A model generated the notes under the pieces. It saw only the letters and a list, made by a program, of their open reading frames with translations. It ran no database searches and was not told where the DNA came from. From the NCBI GenBank assembly GCA_002292345.1, contig DBBT01000033.1, positions 1-11,184 on the forward strand: a stretch of 11,184 bases of DNA, in the 5' to 3' direction. Positions within the stretch are counted from its first letter, which is position 1. Each line of letters starts with the position of its first letter. Source of the DNA: Opitutia bacterium UBA977. Its GTDB lineage: Bacteria > Verrucomicrobiota > Verrucomicrobiia > Opitutales > Coraliomargaritaceae. Below, piece by piece: positions 1 to 6,470 of the stretch. A program made the translations under genes and the position numbers.

Positions 1-20
1 ATTCGTATAGCTTAAACATA

Positions 21-641
21 GTGTTTTTAAGAAGATACAAACAATCATGCTCAGACCGAGCCGCATTTACACTCGTCGAAATCGCAGTGGTGGTCACTAT
101 TATCGGAATCTTAGCAGCCCTGGCTGTTCCTTATTTCAAACGAGTCAAAGAAAGCGCAATCATCAGTACCTTGGAGAACGACTTGCGCATATTCTCTCAA
201 GAGTTTATGCAATACGAGCTCAACTTTGGAACTTATCCAGACACAAGCACGCCTGGCACCTATCCTAATGGTATGGCAGACCGCATTAGTAGCACATGGA
301 TCCAGTCCTCTGTTATCGGCGGCACCTATCGCTGGGTACACGCTAGTAATAATGGCAACGGCGGCAACGGCAACGGCAACGGTAACGGTAACGGCAACGG
401 TAACGGCAACGGTAACGGCAACGGTAATAATGGGAATAGCAACAACGGCAACGGCAACGGCGGTGGCGGTGGCGGTGGCAATTTATATGCGTATATCGAA
501 ATCACCACCAACTCGAGCGAACCGCTACGTATCGACTCAACTCGCCTATCTGAAATTGACGGTGATTTAGATGATGGCAATACCGGCTCTGGCAATTTCC
601 AAGTCTCAGGAATGAGCATACGCTACTACCTCGAGCAATAG
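21..641 (+). CDS. Prepilin-type (pseudopilin-like) protein with internal Gly-Asn repeat
   Basis: Probably a subunit of a type IV pilus or type II secretion pseudopilus, exported and processed by a prepilin peptidase. Seen: a short basic leader (residues 1-15, four Arg and one Lys), then FTLVE at 16-20, where F16 would be mature residue 1 and E20 the conserved Glu5, then a hydrophobic helix to about residue 37. The residue before the cut is Ala, not the usual Gly. The globular part has aromatic strands near 102-108 and 155-162, separated by a Gly/Asn tract (110-154) ending in seven glycines. The C-terminal segment 'DGDLDDGNTGSGNF' resembles the end of many verrucomicrobial pseudopilins. At 206 aa it is near normal pseudopilin length once about 45 tract residues are subtracted. 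The start is GTG with no clear Shine-Dalgarno; the frame stays open to the window edge, so the true start could lie upstream. It converges on the next gene. The specific machine it serves is unknown. Confidence 0.85.
   Translation: MFLRRYKQSCSDRAAFTLVEIAVVVTIIGILAALAVPYFKRVKESAIISTLENDLRIFSQEFMQYELNFGTYPDTSTPGTYPNGMADRISSTWIQSSVIGGTYRWVHASNNGNGGNGNGNGNGNGNGNGNGNGNGNNGNSNNGNGNGGGGGGGNLYAYIEITTNSSEPLRIDSTRLSEIDGDLDDGNTGSGNFQVSGMSIRYYLEQ
348..479 (+). repeat. Imperfect GGCAAC/GGTAAC hexanucleotide repeat inside the pseudopilin gene
   Basis: About 130 bp made mostly of the six-base unit GGYAAC, in frame, encoding (Gly-Asn)n. The cleanest stretch runs from about 366 to 425. It is interrupted around 426-443 by AAT/GGG/AGC codons, resumes, and ends in alternating GGC/GGT codons (seven glycines, 459-479). 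Synonymous C/T alternation in the third base shows the array is not perfectly homogeneous. Because the unit is two codons long, gain or loss of units would change protein length without breaking the frame. Confidence 0.95.
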
Positions 642-652
642 CCTGTTGCTCG
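632..652. terminator. Possible hairpin between convergent genes, overlapping a stop codon
   Basis: A perfect 7-bp inverted repeat, CGAGCAA (632-638) and TTGCTCG (646-652), with a 7-nt loop containing the TAG stop of the pseudopilin gene. It sits in the 25-bp gap before the convergent gene's stop at 667. There is no T-run on either side, so as an intrinsic terminator it is weak; it could still slow polymerase or protect the 3' end of the mRNA. Confidence 0.3.
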
Positions 653-666
653 TAAAGTTACTGAAC

Positions 667-1509
667 CTACTGCAACTCCCCGATATCAGCGAGTGCTCCA
701 AAGTGTCGACGAAACAGGATGCCGTTCAGCAATATTCGGTCATCTTCCTTGGGTAATAGTAGATAAAATTCGCCTGCTAACAATGCAGGCTTATCCCCTT
801 GAGAGCCTAGACGAAGCAGCAGTGATTCAACCTGCTTCAAAGTAAATCCCGCAAGCTCAGCAGACCGCCACATCTCGTATAATTTAAATTGCCCCTCGTC
901 CGTCAGCTCAATGACTTTTCCACCTTCTTGGTAGCCTTCCACGTAAAGCCCCGCATAAGCACGAATACTTTCACCTGCTATCGCGCCTGGGGTAAATTCA
1001 AAAATGGGGACTAAGGCCGGGCCTTCCGTCAACTGTTTCCAAGTAGAAAAGACGGTCTTGCACAATACCGCCAACAACACGATCAACAACACGACTAACA
1101 AGTGCTCTCGCATACTAGGCCCGACCCGCGAACGTCGCGACTTATTCGCCAACTCGGCTTCCCTTGTAATCATTGCAGCTTCAGACTGTAGCACGCTATC
1201 AAAAGACGAGCCTTTTAGCAACTGCAAGACCCCACCTGCGACAACCTTAATATTCGACCGATTCAATGCATTTGGGTCAGTATAATAGAGTTCTCCGCCG
1301 ATCACTGTAATCGTTGCGCGAATACTCCCAGCAGCTATAGATATAACTGGATATTCATGTGTCGGATGTTGAGAGCTGGTTATTGCCACGCGATTCAACA
1401 TAATGATCAAACCATCATCGTCCTCAATTACAGTCGACCATGCGTCGACCGGCAATGGCACGACACTATAATCAGAATTAATATGACTGAGGCGAACTTG
1501 ATAAGGCAT
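667..1509 (-). CDS. Unrecognised single-pass membrane protein
   Basis: I do not recognise this 280-aa family. Residues 1-100 look like a beta-rich soluble domain (alternating hydrophobic strands, e.g. GLIIMLNRVAITS near 33-45 and SIRATITVIGGELYY near 62-76). Residues 110-136 are charged and helical, with a basic patch (KSRRSR, 123-128) just before one strong membrane segment at about 137-154. The C-terminal 125 residues form a second soluble domain. By the positive-inside rule, the N-terminal domain should be cytoplasmic and the C-terminal domain periplasmic. No signal peptide, lipobox or catalytic motif is visible. The start is ATG at 1509 with no clear Shine-Dalgarno. It is alone on its strand: divergent from metF and convergent with the pseudopilin gene, so the context does not reveal its role. 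A sensory or anchoring protein is possible but unsupported. Confidence 0.8.
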   Translation of the reverse strand: MPYQVRLSHINSDYSVVPLPVDAWSTVIEDDDGLIIMLNRVAITSSQHPTHEYPVISIAAGSIRATITVIGGELYYTDPNALNRSNIKVVAGGVLQLLKGSSFDSVLQSEAAMITREAELANKSRRSRVGPSMREHLLVVLLIVLLAVLCKTVFSTWKQLTEGPALVPIFEFTPGAIAGESIRAYAGLYVEGYQEGGKVIELTDEGQFKLYEMWRSAELAGFTLKQVESLLLRLGSQGDKPALLAGEFYLLLPKEDDRILLNGILFRRHFGALADIGELQ

Positions 1510-1687
1510 AACTAAAAGATATATAGGACACTCACACGCGTGACAAAATCAACACTATAACAACTCAGCCGCTCAAATTGACTTCGACATACAACCAGAA
1601 CTATTTATTGTGCATCACGCACTCGATGCGAGTACCGCAAGATTATACTTTACATATCAACATATCATTATACGTTGATTCGTTAAC
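1510..1687. promoter_or_regulatory. Divergent intergenic region upstream of metF, with inverted repeats
   Basis: This 178-bp AT-rich spacer must hold promoters for metF (+) and the membrane-protein gene (-). No promoter is convincing: TTGACT at 1578-1583 is a good -35 on the + strand, but the matching -10 (TATTTA, 1602-1607) is poor. Dyads seen are ATCAAC (1656-1661) with GTTGAT (1674-1679) over a 12-nt AT-rich centre, ACTCG (1621-1625) with CGAGT (1629-1633), and the palindrome CACGCGTG (1535-1542). The first lies 9-32 bases ahead of the metF start, where a repressor could act. No MetJ box (AGACGTCT type) or recognisable SAM/SAH riboswitch was seen. Confidence 0.3.
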
Positions 1688-2578
1688 ATGAAGACACTTT
1701 CGATCAAACAGCGCCTAGCGACCAACGATCCACTCTTTTCGGTCGAATTTTTTCCGCCTAAATCGGACGCTACAGCACAACAGCTGCTGCACACCGCAGA
1801 GCGCATTCAGGCTTATTGCCCAGACTTCGTATCAATTACATACGGCGCAGGTGGCAGCACGCGCAGCCGCACGCTTAACTACGCCCGTAAGCTTCACAAA
1901 GACTATGGCTACGCCGTAATGCCGCACCTAACCTGTGTCGGTCACTCGCGCGTGGAGTTGAAACAGACCATTGCCGAATTCAGGTCAGCAGGCCTCAAGC
2001 AAATCATGGCACTGCGCGGTGATCCACCCAAAGGCGAAACCAACTTCACACCTCATCCAGACGGACTCAGATACGCCAGCGAGCTGGTGCAACTGATTCG
2101 CGAAGTGTACCCAGAATGCGAGTTAGGCGTAGCGGGCTATCCCGAAAAGCACCCCGAAGCTCCGTCGCTAGAAATCGACCTGCTCAATCTGAAACGTAAA
2201 GTAGATGCCGGCGCGACTTTCGTCACCACACAATTATTTTTCGATAACAATGCCTATTTCGAATTCGTAGATAATTGCCGTCGCGCAGGGATCACCGTTC
2301 CCATACTACCTGGCCTGATGTCTGTCACATCCTACAAACAAGCTCTGCGCTTCTGTGAGATGTGCGGCGCCTGCATCCCCACAACCCTCAACGAACAACT
2401 CATCGCCGCTGGCGACGACAAGGCTGCAGTCGAAGCGATCGGAATCGAGTGGAGCTATCAACAAGCTCTCGAATTGTTGAAAAGAGGTGCCCCAGGGATT
2501 CACCTCTATATTCTAAACCGTTCGGGCCCCGCCATCGCTCTGATAAAAAAACTACAACATGCCGGATTTTACCAGTAA
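1688..2578 (+). CDS. metF: 5,10-methylenetetrahydrofolate reductase
   Basis: Reduces 5,10-methylene-THF to 5-methyl-THF with NAD(P)H and FAD in the cytoplasm, supplying the methyl group for methionine synthesis. The 296-aa length matches the bacterial single-domain (TIM-barrel) enzyme. Visible motifs in order: SVEFFPPK (18-25) with the catalytic glutamate E20; YGAGGSTR (52-59); PHLTCVGHSR (79-88); ALRGDPP (108-114) with the flavin-contacting D112; TFVTTQLFFDN (177-187) with the folate-contacting Q182 and nearby Phe; PILPGLM (205-211); and the terminal YILNRS (274-279), equivalent to the 'FYTLNR' signature. Key residues are all present, so it should be active. The ATG start is preceded by an AT-rich leader with no Shine-Dalgarno. 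A DUF971 gene begins 9 bp after its stop, so the two are probably co-transcribed. Confidence 0.97.
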   Translation: MKTLSIKQRLATNDPLFSVEFFPPKSDATAQQLLHTAERIQAYCPDFVSITYGAGGSTRSRTLNYARKLHKDYGYAVMPHLTCVGHSRVELKQTIAEFRSAGLKQIMALRGDPPKGETNFTPHPDGLRYASELVQLIREVYPECELGVAGYPEKHPEAPSLEIDLLNLKRKVDAGATFVTTQLFFDNNAYFEFVDNCRRAGITVPILPGLMSVTSYKQALRFCEMCGACIPTTLNEQLIAAGDDKAAVEAIGIEWSYQQALELLKRGAPGIHLYILNRSGPAIALIKKLQHAGFYQ

Positions 2579-2587
2579 GCCCCGACC

Positions 2588-2899
2588 ATGGCTAAACCAA
2601 CTGACATTCAACTAATCGGCAGCGAACTCTGTATCCTCTGGCAAGATGGCAGCGAGAGCTATTTCTCTGCCGAGTTTTTGCGACAGCACTCGCCCAGTGC
2701 GCAAAACATCGGCGAAAAAGACATTTTTGGTAATCAATACGGCGGCGATGGTCCGAAAGAATTCGCCGGCGTCACGATTCAGGGTTGGGACTTTCAAGGG
2801 AACTATGCGGTTAGCCCATGGTTCAGTGACGGGCATAAGAGCGGCATTTTTAGCTGGGAGTATCTTAAAGACCTTGAAGCAAAGTTGCCTCAGAGCTGA
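2588..2899 (+). CDS. DUF971 (GBBH-like N-terminal domain) protein
   Basis: A 103-aa stand-alone DUF971 domain, the fold found at the N terminus of gamma-butyrobetaine hydroxylase and appended to some Mrp/ApbC-type proteins. Recognised by the order 'ILWQDG' (16-21), the LRxxSPSA segment (31-38), a central 'GWDFQGNYAV' (66-75) and the terminal 'DGHKSGIFSWEYL' (81-93), close to the family's 'DGHxTGIYxWxYL'. In gamma-butyrobetaine hydroxylase this region binds zinc through cysteines and a histidine. Here there is only one cysteine (C15), so that metal site is not present. Function of the free-standing protein is unknown; links to iron-sulfur or cofactor handling are only suggestive. It follows metF by 9 bp with no Shine-Dalgarno, suggesting translational coupling or leaderless-style initiation. 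Confidence 0.85.
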   Translation: MAKPTDIQLIGSELCILWQDGSESYFSAEFLRQHSPSAQNIGEKDIFGNQYGGDGPKEFAGVTIQGWDFQGNYAVSPWFSDGHKSGIFSWEYLKDLEAKLPQS

Positions 2900-2903
2900 A
2901 TTG

Positions 2904-2955
2904 CAGCTAGCTGGCGAGCTACTACTACGATGAATTTCATCTGCGCTTTAGCTCG
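2904..2955. repeat. Nested palindromes in intergenic spacer (possible terminator or binding site)
   Basis: Two adjacent dyads lie just after the DUF971 stop. The first is a perfect 10-bp palindrome, CAGCTAGCTG (2904-2913). The second is a 41-bp concentric imperfect palindrome: outer arms CGAGCTA (2915-2921) and TAGCTCG (2949-2955), inner arms GATGAA (2929-2934) and TTCATC (2936-2941), both centred on 2935 and separated by equal 7-nt unpaired segments. No T-run follows, so it is not a classic intrinsic terminator. It may be a processing site, a weak terminator for metF-DUF971, or an operator for the gene at 3022. Confidence 0.5.
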
Positions 2956-3021
2956 ATAAATCCTCGTCACCAGCAAATTAAGGATCGAACCTTGATGCGC
3001 ACTTATGCATAAGTCTAGGCC

Positions 3022-3702
3022 ATGGCGAAACGCAGCAAAGGGAAATGGATCGGCTCACTCATGGTATTGGCCGCATTGGTCACCGCGAGCATCCTAGGCA
3101 TTAGTTTTTATCATTCGACAGCCAGTATACACAAACTACTGACAGAGAATCATCAGCTCAACAAAGCGGTGCGTAATCTGACTCAAGAAGAACAGATTGG
3201 CTATGCCACGCTGCAGTCGCAGTCTCGCAATGATTTAGGCGAATTAGAAAGCGTGGTGCGCTTCGTACAAACTGCGGCCGATAATCCCCAAACGACCGTA
3301 TCCGAACAACTCTTTGTCGTGCGTGGCGACATCATTTACTTTGATGCGTTGATTGTTAAATTCACTAACGAATACGTAAAAGACGGCACCGAGCGCGCGC
3401 TCTACCTATGGCGACGCATCTATGGAGAAACGACCACACCCGCCAATGGCGATGCAATCGAAATCCCTGGTACGGCACCGGAGCGCTACTACACCATCAC
3501 CGAATCCCTCCATTTGAAGAACCGGGATATTTTCTGGGAGGCTATCTGGGAACTCGCCAACGACCCCACTCGCCTCAGCGACTACGGCGTACAAGCCGTA
3601 TTTGGTAATGCCATCTACACCCGCATGCAACCCGGCAAGGTTTACATATTTAAGATCAGCGCGAGTGGGCAAATTTACCCAGACATCGTGGATACGTATT
3701 AA
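3022..3702 (+). CDS. Unrecognised membrane-anchored or secreted protein
   Basis: A 226-aa protein I cannot name. Residues 1-9 are basic (MAKRSKGKW), followed by one hydrophobic segment at about 10-29, so it is either an N-terminally anchored or a cleaved exported protein with the rest outside the cytoplasm. Residues about 35-75 are polar and helical with heptad-like spacing ([15 protein letters not shown]), a likely short coiled coil. A compact C-terminal domain (about 95-226) holds aromatic-rich stretches, including YFDALIVKF (106-114), [11 protein letters not shown] (126-136) and [12 protein letters not shown] (171-182), and ends in an alternating beta pattern ([14 protein letters not shown], 206-219). 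No Cys and no catalytic signature. I recall similar hypothetical proteins in Verrucomicrobiota and Planctomycetota, but cannot confirm this. Start ATG 3022 has only a weak AGG upstream. It is flanked by a palindromic spacer and a convergent operon. Confidence 0.8.
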   Translation: MAKRSKGKWIGSLMVLAALVTASILGISFYHSTASIHKLLTENHQLNKAVRNLTQEEQIGYATLQSQSRNDLGELESVVRFVQTAADNPQTTVSEQLFVVRGDIIYFDALIVKFTNEYVKDGTERALYLWRRIYGETTTPANGDAIEIPGTAPERYYTITESLHLKNRDIFWEAIWELANDPTRLSDYGVQAVFGNAIYTRMQPGKVYIFKISASGQIYPDIVDTY

Positions 3703-3743
3703 TACTTCCCTAAAACATCGATTTAGCAAATTGGATACATAAA

Positions 3744-3762
3744 GCCGGCCCTCCTGGCTGGC
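3744..3762 (-). terminator. Hairpin between convergent genes
   Basis: GCCGGCC (3744-3750) pairs with GGCTGGC (3756-3762) around a 5-nt loop. On the + transcript all seven pairs form (one is G-U); on the - transcript the same position is a C-A mismatch. Reading on the minus strand, the hairpin follows the stop of the rluA-like gene by about 15 bases and is followed by TTTAT, a short U-rich tail. It may serve both convergent transcripts, but is weaker than the terminator at 11053. Confidence 0.4.
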
Positions 3763-3777
3763 GAGACATCCTAAACT

Positions 3778-4629
3778 TTATCGCCGAAAACGACGGCCTG
3801 CTAATGAACTGCGCGAAACCGACTTCTTGGCGCTCTGCACTGGCTTGCCAACAGTGATCCCAGGTCGAAAACGCATCACTCGATCAAAGGCCTCGGGCAA
3901 TTCGGACACGGCCTTAAAATCATACATCTTGCCCTGAAAGGGATAACGCATTGAAGTCTCTCCAGAATGAAGCAGCATCCTTTTTTCGCCGGTTTCGATT
4001 GCCACTTCTTTATTGAAACTAAAGCTGCCGTAGGTGCGGTCTCCGACAATTGGATGACGATGATTCTGGCATTGTACACGGAGCTGATGCGTTCGCCCAG
4101 TTAGGGGTATTAATCGAAGCAGCGCGACCGGAAATCCACCCGTCGGAGCTTTGGCTACTTGATAACGGGTCTTTGCAGGTATGCTCTGTCCGCCTTTAAT
4201 TATTTTCTTACCCTGATACACATCTTTCTTCAAAATATCACTCCAAGAACCTGCCGGCACCGAGGGCACACGTCTTACCAACGCATAGTAAACTTTAGTC
4301 ACTTTATGAGTCGAAAACCGCAGCTTAATCGCGGTGTTTATCTCCTCATTAAGTGCAAGCAGTATCACGCCTGAGGTCGGCGAATCGAGACGGTTGATCA
4401 GCCATGCTCGATGCTGCACGTCACCAACCTGCCATGAGTAAACCTCGTCATCGTAATCGTAACTAGCCTCGAGCAGCGAACGCGTACTCTCCCCTACTTT
4501 ATTCGGATGCGACATCAGCCCTGCGGGCTTATCCAGAGCGACCAAACCATGCTGATTTGAGGTGATCAAGCGAACTCCAGAGCCCAGGGGTAGGTCACTG
4601 GCTTGAGTTATCTGTTGAGGCGAAGTCAT
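3778..4629 (-). CDS. RluA-family RNA pseudouridine synthase
   Basis: Converts specific uridines in rRNA or tRNA to pseudouridine. In the 283-aa form starting at ATG 4629, the family signatures are LVALDKPAGLMSHP (29-42), the catalytic motif NRLDSPTSG (79-87) with the nucleophile D82, and GRTHQLRVQ (178-186). The usual His of 'HRLD' is Asn here, but Arg-Leu-Asp is intact. No N-terminal S4 RNA-binding domain is present, as in RluA/TruC-type members. The C-terminal tail is very basic (SAKKSVSRSS..GRRFRR) and could help bind RNA. A longer reading frame begins at TTG 4671 and adds 14 poorly ordered residues (CSYFTQSYFYDFS); I prefer the ATG, although neither has a Shine-Dalgarno. It is the last gene of the minus-strand operon, 48 bp after the TonB/TolA-like gene. 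The exact target base cannot be told from sequence. Confidence 0.92.
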   Translation of the reverse strand: MTSPQQITQASDLPLGSGVRLITSNQHGLVALDKPAGLMSHPNKVGESTRSLLEASYDYDDEVYSWQVGDVQHRAWLINRLDSPTSGVILLALNEEINTAIKLRFSTHKVTKVYYALVRRVPSVPAGSWSDILKKDVYQGKKIIKGGQSIPAKTRYQVAKAPTGGFPVALLRLIPLTGRTHQLRVQCQNHRHPIVGDRTYGSFSFNKEVAIETGEKRMLLHSGETSMRYPFQGKMYDFKAVSELPEAFDRVMRFRPGITVGKPVQSAKKSVSRSSLAGRRFRR

Positions 4630-4677
4630 AGAGAAATCGTAAAAATATGACTGAGTAAAATAGGAGCACAATATTTT

Positions 4678-5808
4678 TTAGCGATAATGAAACACGACTT
4701 CCAACGTGCGCTCTTGGCCGAAGACTTTAACCATTTCCTTGGTCCACGGGCGGAACGGAGAACGCTTTGTGAGCGCGGTCTGACAAATCAAGGTAGCGAT
4801 CTCACTCGCAGTGCTATGCAACAGCTCAACATCATGTATCAGGCCATCTGCGGTAATACGAAAGCTAACTACCACACGGGTGGAAGTATCAATTGGTTGA
4901 AAAAACTCGATCTCTTGATACCACCCAGCCTGAAGTGCCGCGTAGAACTGCTGTTCATATTCCCCAAACTCACTGAACGTGGCATCAATCGCCAGTGTAC
5001 CACGACGACTGGCGGAGCCCTCCGAGCGCATCACGGGACCATGAATCAGATCTGGTGAGAGTGTCGGCCTTGCACGCGGCATTGGCTTAGCATTAGGTGC
5101 ACCACCGCTGCCATCCCCCTCTTGTTGCAGTTGTTGCTGGACTGTTTGGGACTGTGGCCTGTAGAGATTGATCGGTGCCTCAAGGTCTGGAATCTCAACC
5201 AGCTCTTTGCCAGGCCCAGTGATCTTAAGACTACTACCAGGACCATCGTCAATAATCGGCTTTTGTTTGATAAAGTCTGGAACTGGTAGTGGCTTTGCTG
5301 GCGGCACCATCTGCGCTGCTTGTGCCCCAATTTTACCACCATCGGTACCTTCGCCCTCGCCTAACTGCATGGCGGGGACATATATACCGGGAGTCAGCGA
5401 TGCTGCCGGCACTGTCGCACCTTGAATAATTTTTTGCGAGTTCTCCTCGCCGTCGACATTGGGCGCGTCGAGTAATGCCTCCTTGAGACTTTGATCAGAG
5501 GCTTGTTGCGCACGAAAGGAATATTGATCTTTACGGTCTGGCTCATTTTCTGGCACCTCAGGGTTCGCCTCGACAAATTTGAGCTCATCAGCTGTGAGTG
5601 GTTCTGGCGGTAGCAATATAATTTCGAGCGACTCATCTTGCAGATCAAGTGCTGTGCTAGACATCAGGAACTTATCCGGTACGACAACGAGCAGACTGAT
5701 GTGCAGCAGCAACGCAATCATTAGAGCCGCAGCAGACGACCACCATTGCTCGCGCCTCGCTTGTTTAAACGGATTTTCAAGCCGTAGTGTTGTAGATGCC
5801 TGAGCCAA
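4678..5808 (-). CDS. TonB/TolA-like envelope energy-transducer protein
   Basis: A 376-aa inner-membrane-anchored periplasmic protein with the TonB/TolA plan. A short cytoplasmic N terminus (Arg/Lys rich, 9-20) leads to one membrane helix at about 25-44 that contains H36, comparable to the TonB/TolA 'SxxxH' motif (Ser replaced by Ala here). A long Pro/Gln/Gly-rich periplasmic linker follows (about 60-265), then a C-terminal TonB_C-type domain (about 280-376). That domain has AALQAGWYQEI, VVVSFRITADGLIHDVEL and a 'LICQTAL..SPFRPW' stretch recalling TolA's 'LCQAAL..AKIPKPP'. It would use proton-motive force via ExbBD- or TolQR-like partners, none of which are in the window. The start is TTG 5808: an in-frame stop lies two codons upstream and no ATG occurs before residue 30. 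It lies 21 bp after maf and is likely co-transcribed with tolC-maf. Whether it is functionally TonB, TolA or something else is open. Confidence 0.8.
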   Translation of the reverse strand: MAQASTTLRLENPFKQARREQWWSSAAALMIALLLHISLLVVVPDKFLMSSTALDLQDESLEIILLPPEPLTADELKFVEANPEVPENEPDRKDQYSFRAQQASDQSLKEALLDAPNVDGEENSQKIIQGATVPAASLTPGIYVPAMQLGEGEGTDGGKIGAQAAQMVPPAKPLPVPDFIKQKPIIDDGPGSSLKITGPGKELVEIPDLEAPINLYRPQSQTVQQQLQQEGDGSGGAPNAKPMPRARPTLSPDLIHGPVMRSEGSASRRGTLAIDATFSEFGEYEQQFYAALQAGWYQEIEFFQPIDTSTRVVVSFRITADGLIHDVELLHSTASEIATLICQTALTKRSPFRPWTKEMVKVFGQERTLEVVFHYR

Positions 5809-5829
5809 AGTTTAAATAGTGAATCAGCT

Positions 5830-6429
5830 TTACACTCGAAAATCAAAGCCGAGTTCGATTAGCCGTGCCTCGAGGGCTTGAATCGGTAGCCCCATAACAT
5901 TTTCAACAGAACCTTCGACTGCTTCAATAATCATCTCGCGCCCGGCCTGAATGCCATAGGCACCTGCTTTGTCGAGCGGATCGACACACTTAAAATAAGC
6001 TGTAATAGTCGCGTCGTCCAAAGTCTTGAAATGCACTTGACTGGATTCAACAAAATCGTTGCTCAGTCCACCAGCCTGCCATCGCAATGCGATTGCCGTA
6101 AACACAGTATGCGTACGCCCGGAAAGCTGCCTCAGCATTGAACGTGCATCATCTAAATCCAGAGGCTTATTCAGCACGATGCCATCGAGTGCCACAGTGG
6201 TATCTGAACCAAGCACCAGGGCGTCTGGAAAATTCGCCGTCAAGGCATCCGCCTTCAAACCAGCATTGTGCAATACCATCTGAGCGGGACCATCGTCAGG
6301 TGAATTATACTCTTCGACATCGGCCGGACAGATTCGGAACTGAAGGCCGATGCGTTCGAGTAATTCACTGCGCCTCGGTGATGCCGAGGCAAGAATAAGT
6401 TGTAGTGGATGTGAGTCGGCTCGATTCAT
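5830..6429 (-). CDS. maf: Maf-family nucleoside triphosphate pyrophosphatase (YhdE-like)
   Basis: Cytoplasmic enzyme that hydrolyses non-canonical or pyrimidine NTPs to NMP and PPi; Maf proteins are also linked to septum inhibition. The 199-aa length is typical. Motifs: [14 protein letters not shown] (11-24) phosphate-binding segment; [11 protein letters not shown] (73-83) with the acidic catalytic Asp; [13 protein letters not shown] (87-99); [14 protein letters not shown] (101-114); [13 protein letters not shown] (149-161); and [10 protein letters not shown] (173-182). The 'DKAGAYGIQ' form matches the YhdE (dTTP/UTP pyrophosphatase) branch rather than the YceF branch, so that substrate preference is inferred. 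ATG start, no Shine-Dalgarno. It sits second in the minus-strand operon, 41 bp after the TolC-like gene and 21 bp before the TonB/TolA-like gene. Confidence 0.95.
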   Translation of the reverse strand: MNRADSHPLQLILASASPRRSELLERIGLQFRICPADVEEYNSPDDGPAQMVLHNAGLKADALTANFPDALVLGSDTTVALDGIVLNKPLDLDDARSMLRQLSGRTHTVFTAIALRWQAGGLSNDFVESSQVHFKTLDDATITAYFKCVDPLDKAGAYGIQAGREMIIEAVEGSVENVMGLPIQALEARLIELGFDFRV

Positions 6430-6470
6430 TTGCTAAAGTGTACCGCAAAATACCTGCTACTTTGAGGGAA

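Noticed and set aside
348..479. Tandem array that could be taken for a CRISPR or minisatellite
   Set aside because: The unit is only 6 bp, there are no unique spacers, and it is in frame within a pilin-like gene.
326..619. Minus-strand frame encoding a Pro-Leu-rich protein
   Set aside because: It is the antisense reading of the Gly-Asn repeat; the low-complexity PLPL pattern follows from the repeat and the plus-strand frame has a real prepilin signature.
1510..1687. SAM or SAH riboswitch upstream of metF
   Set aside because: Only short unrelated hairpins are visible and none matches a riboswitch core I know; the region is AT-rich and lacks an expression-platform hairpin with a U-run.
2646..2933. 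Plus-strand 95-codon frame overlapping DUF971
   Set aside because: Out-of-frame shadow of the DUF971 gene, with no recognisable domain of its own.
4630..4671. TTG-initiated 14-residue extension of the RluA-like protein
   Set aside because: Rare start codon, no ribosome-binding site, and the added residues do not resemble the family; ATG at 4629 is simpler.
4687..5058. 123-codon plus-strand frame opposite the TonB/TolA-like gene
   Set aside because: Antisense shadow; the minus-strand frame has a membrane anchor, linker and recognisable C-terminal domain.
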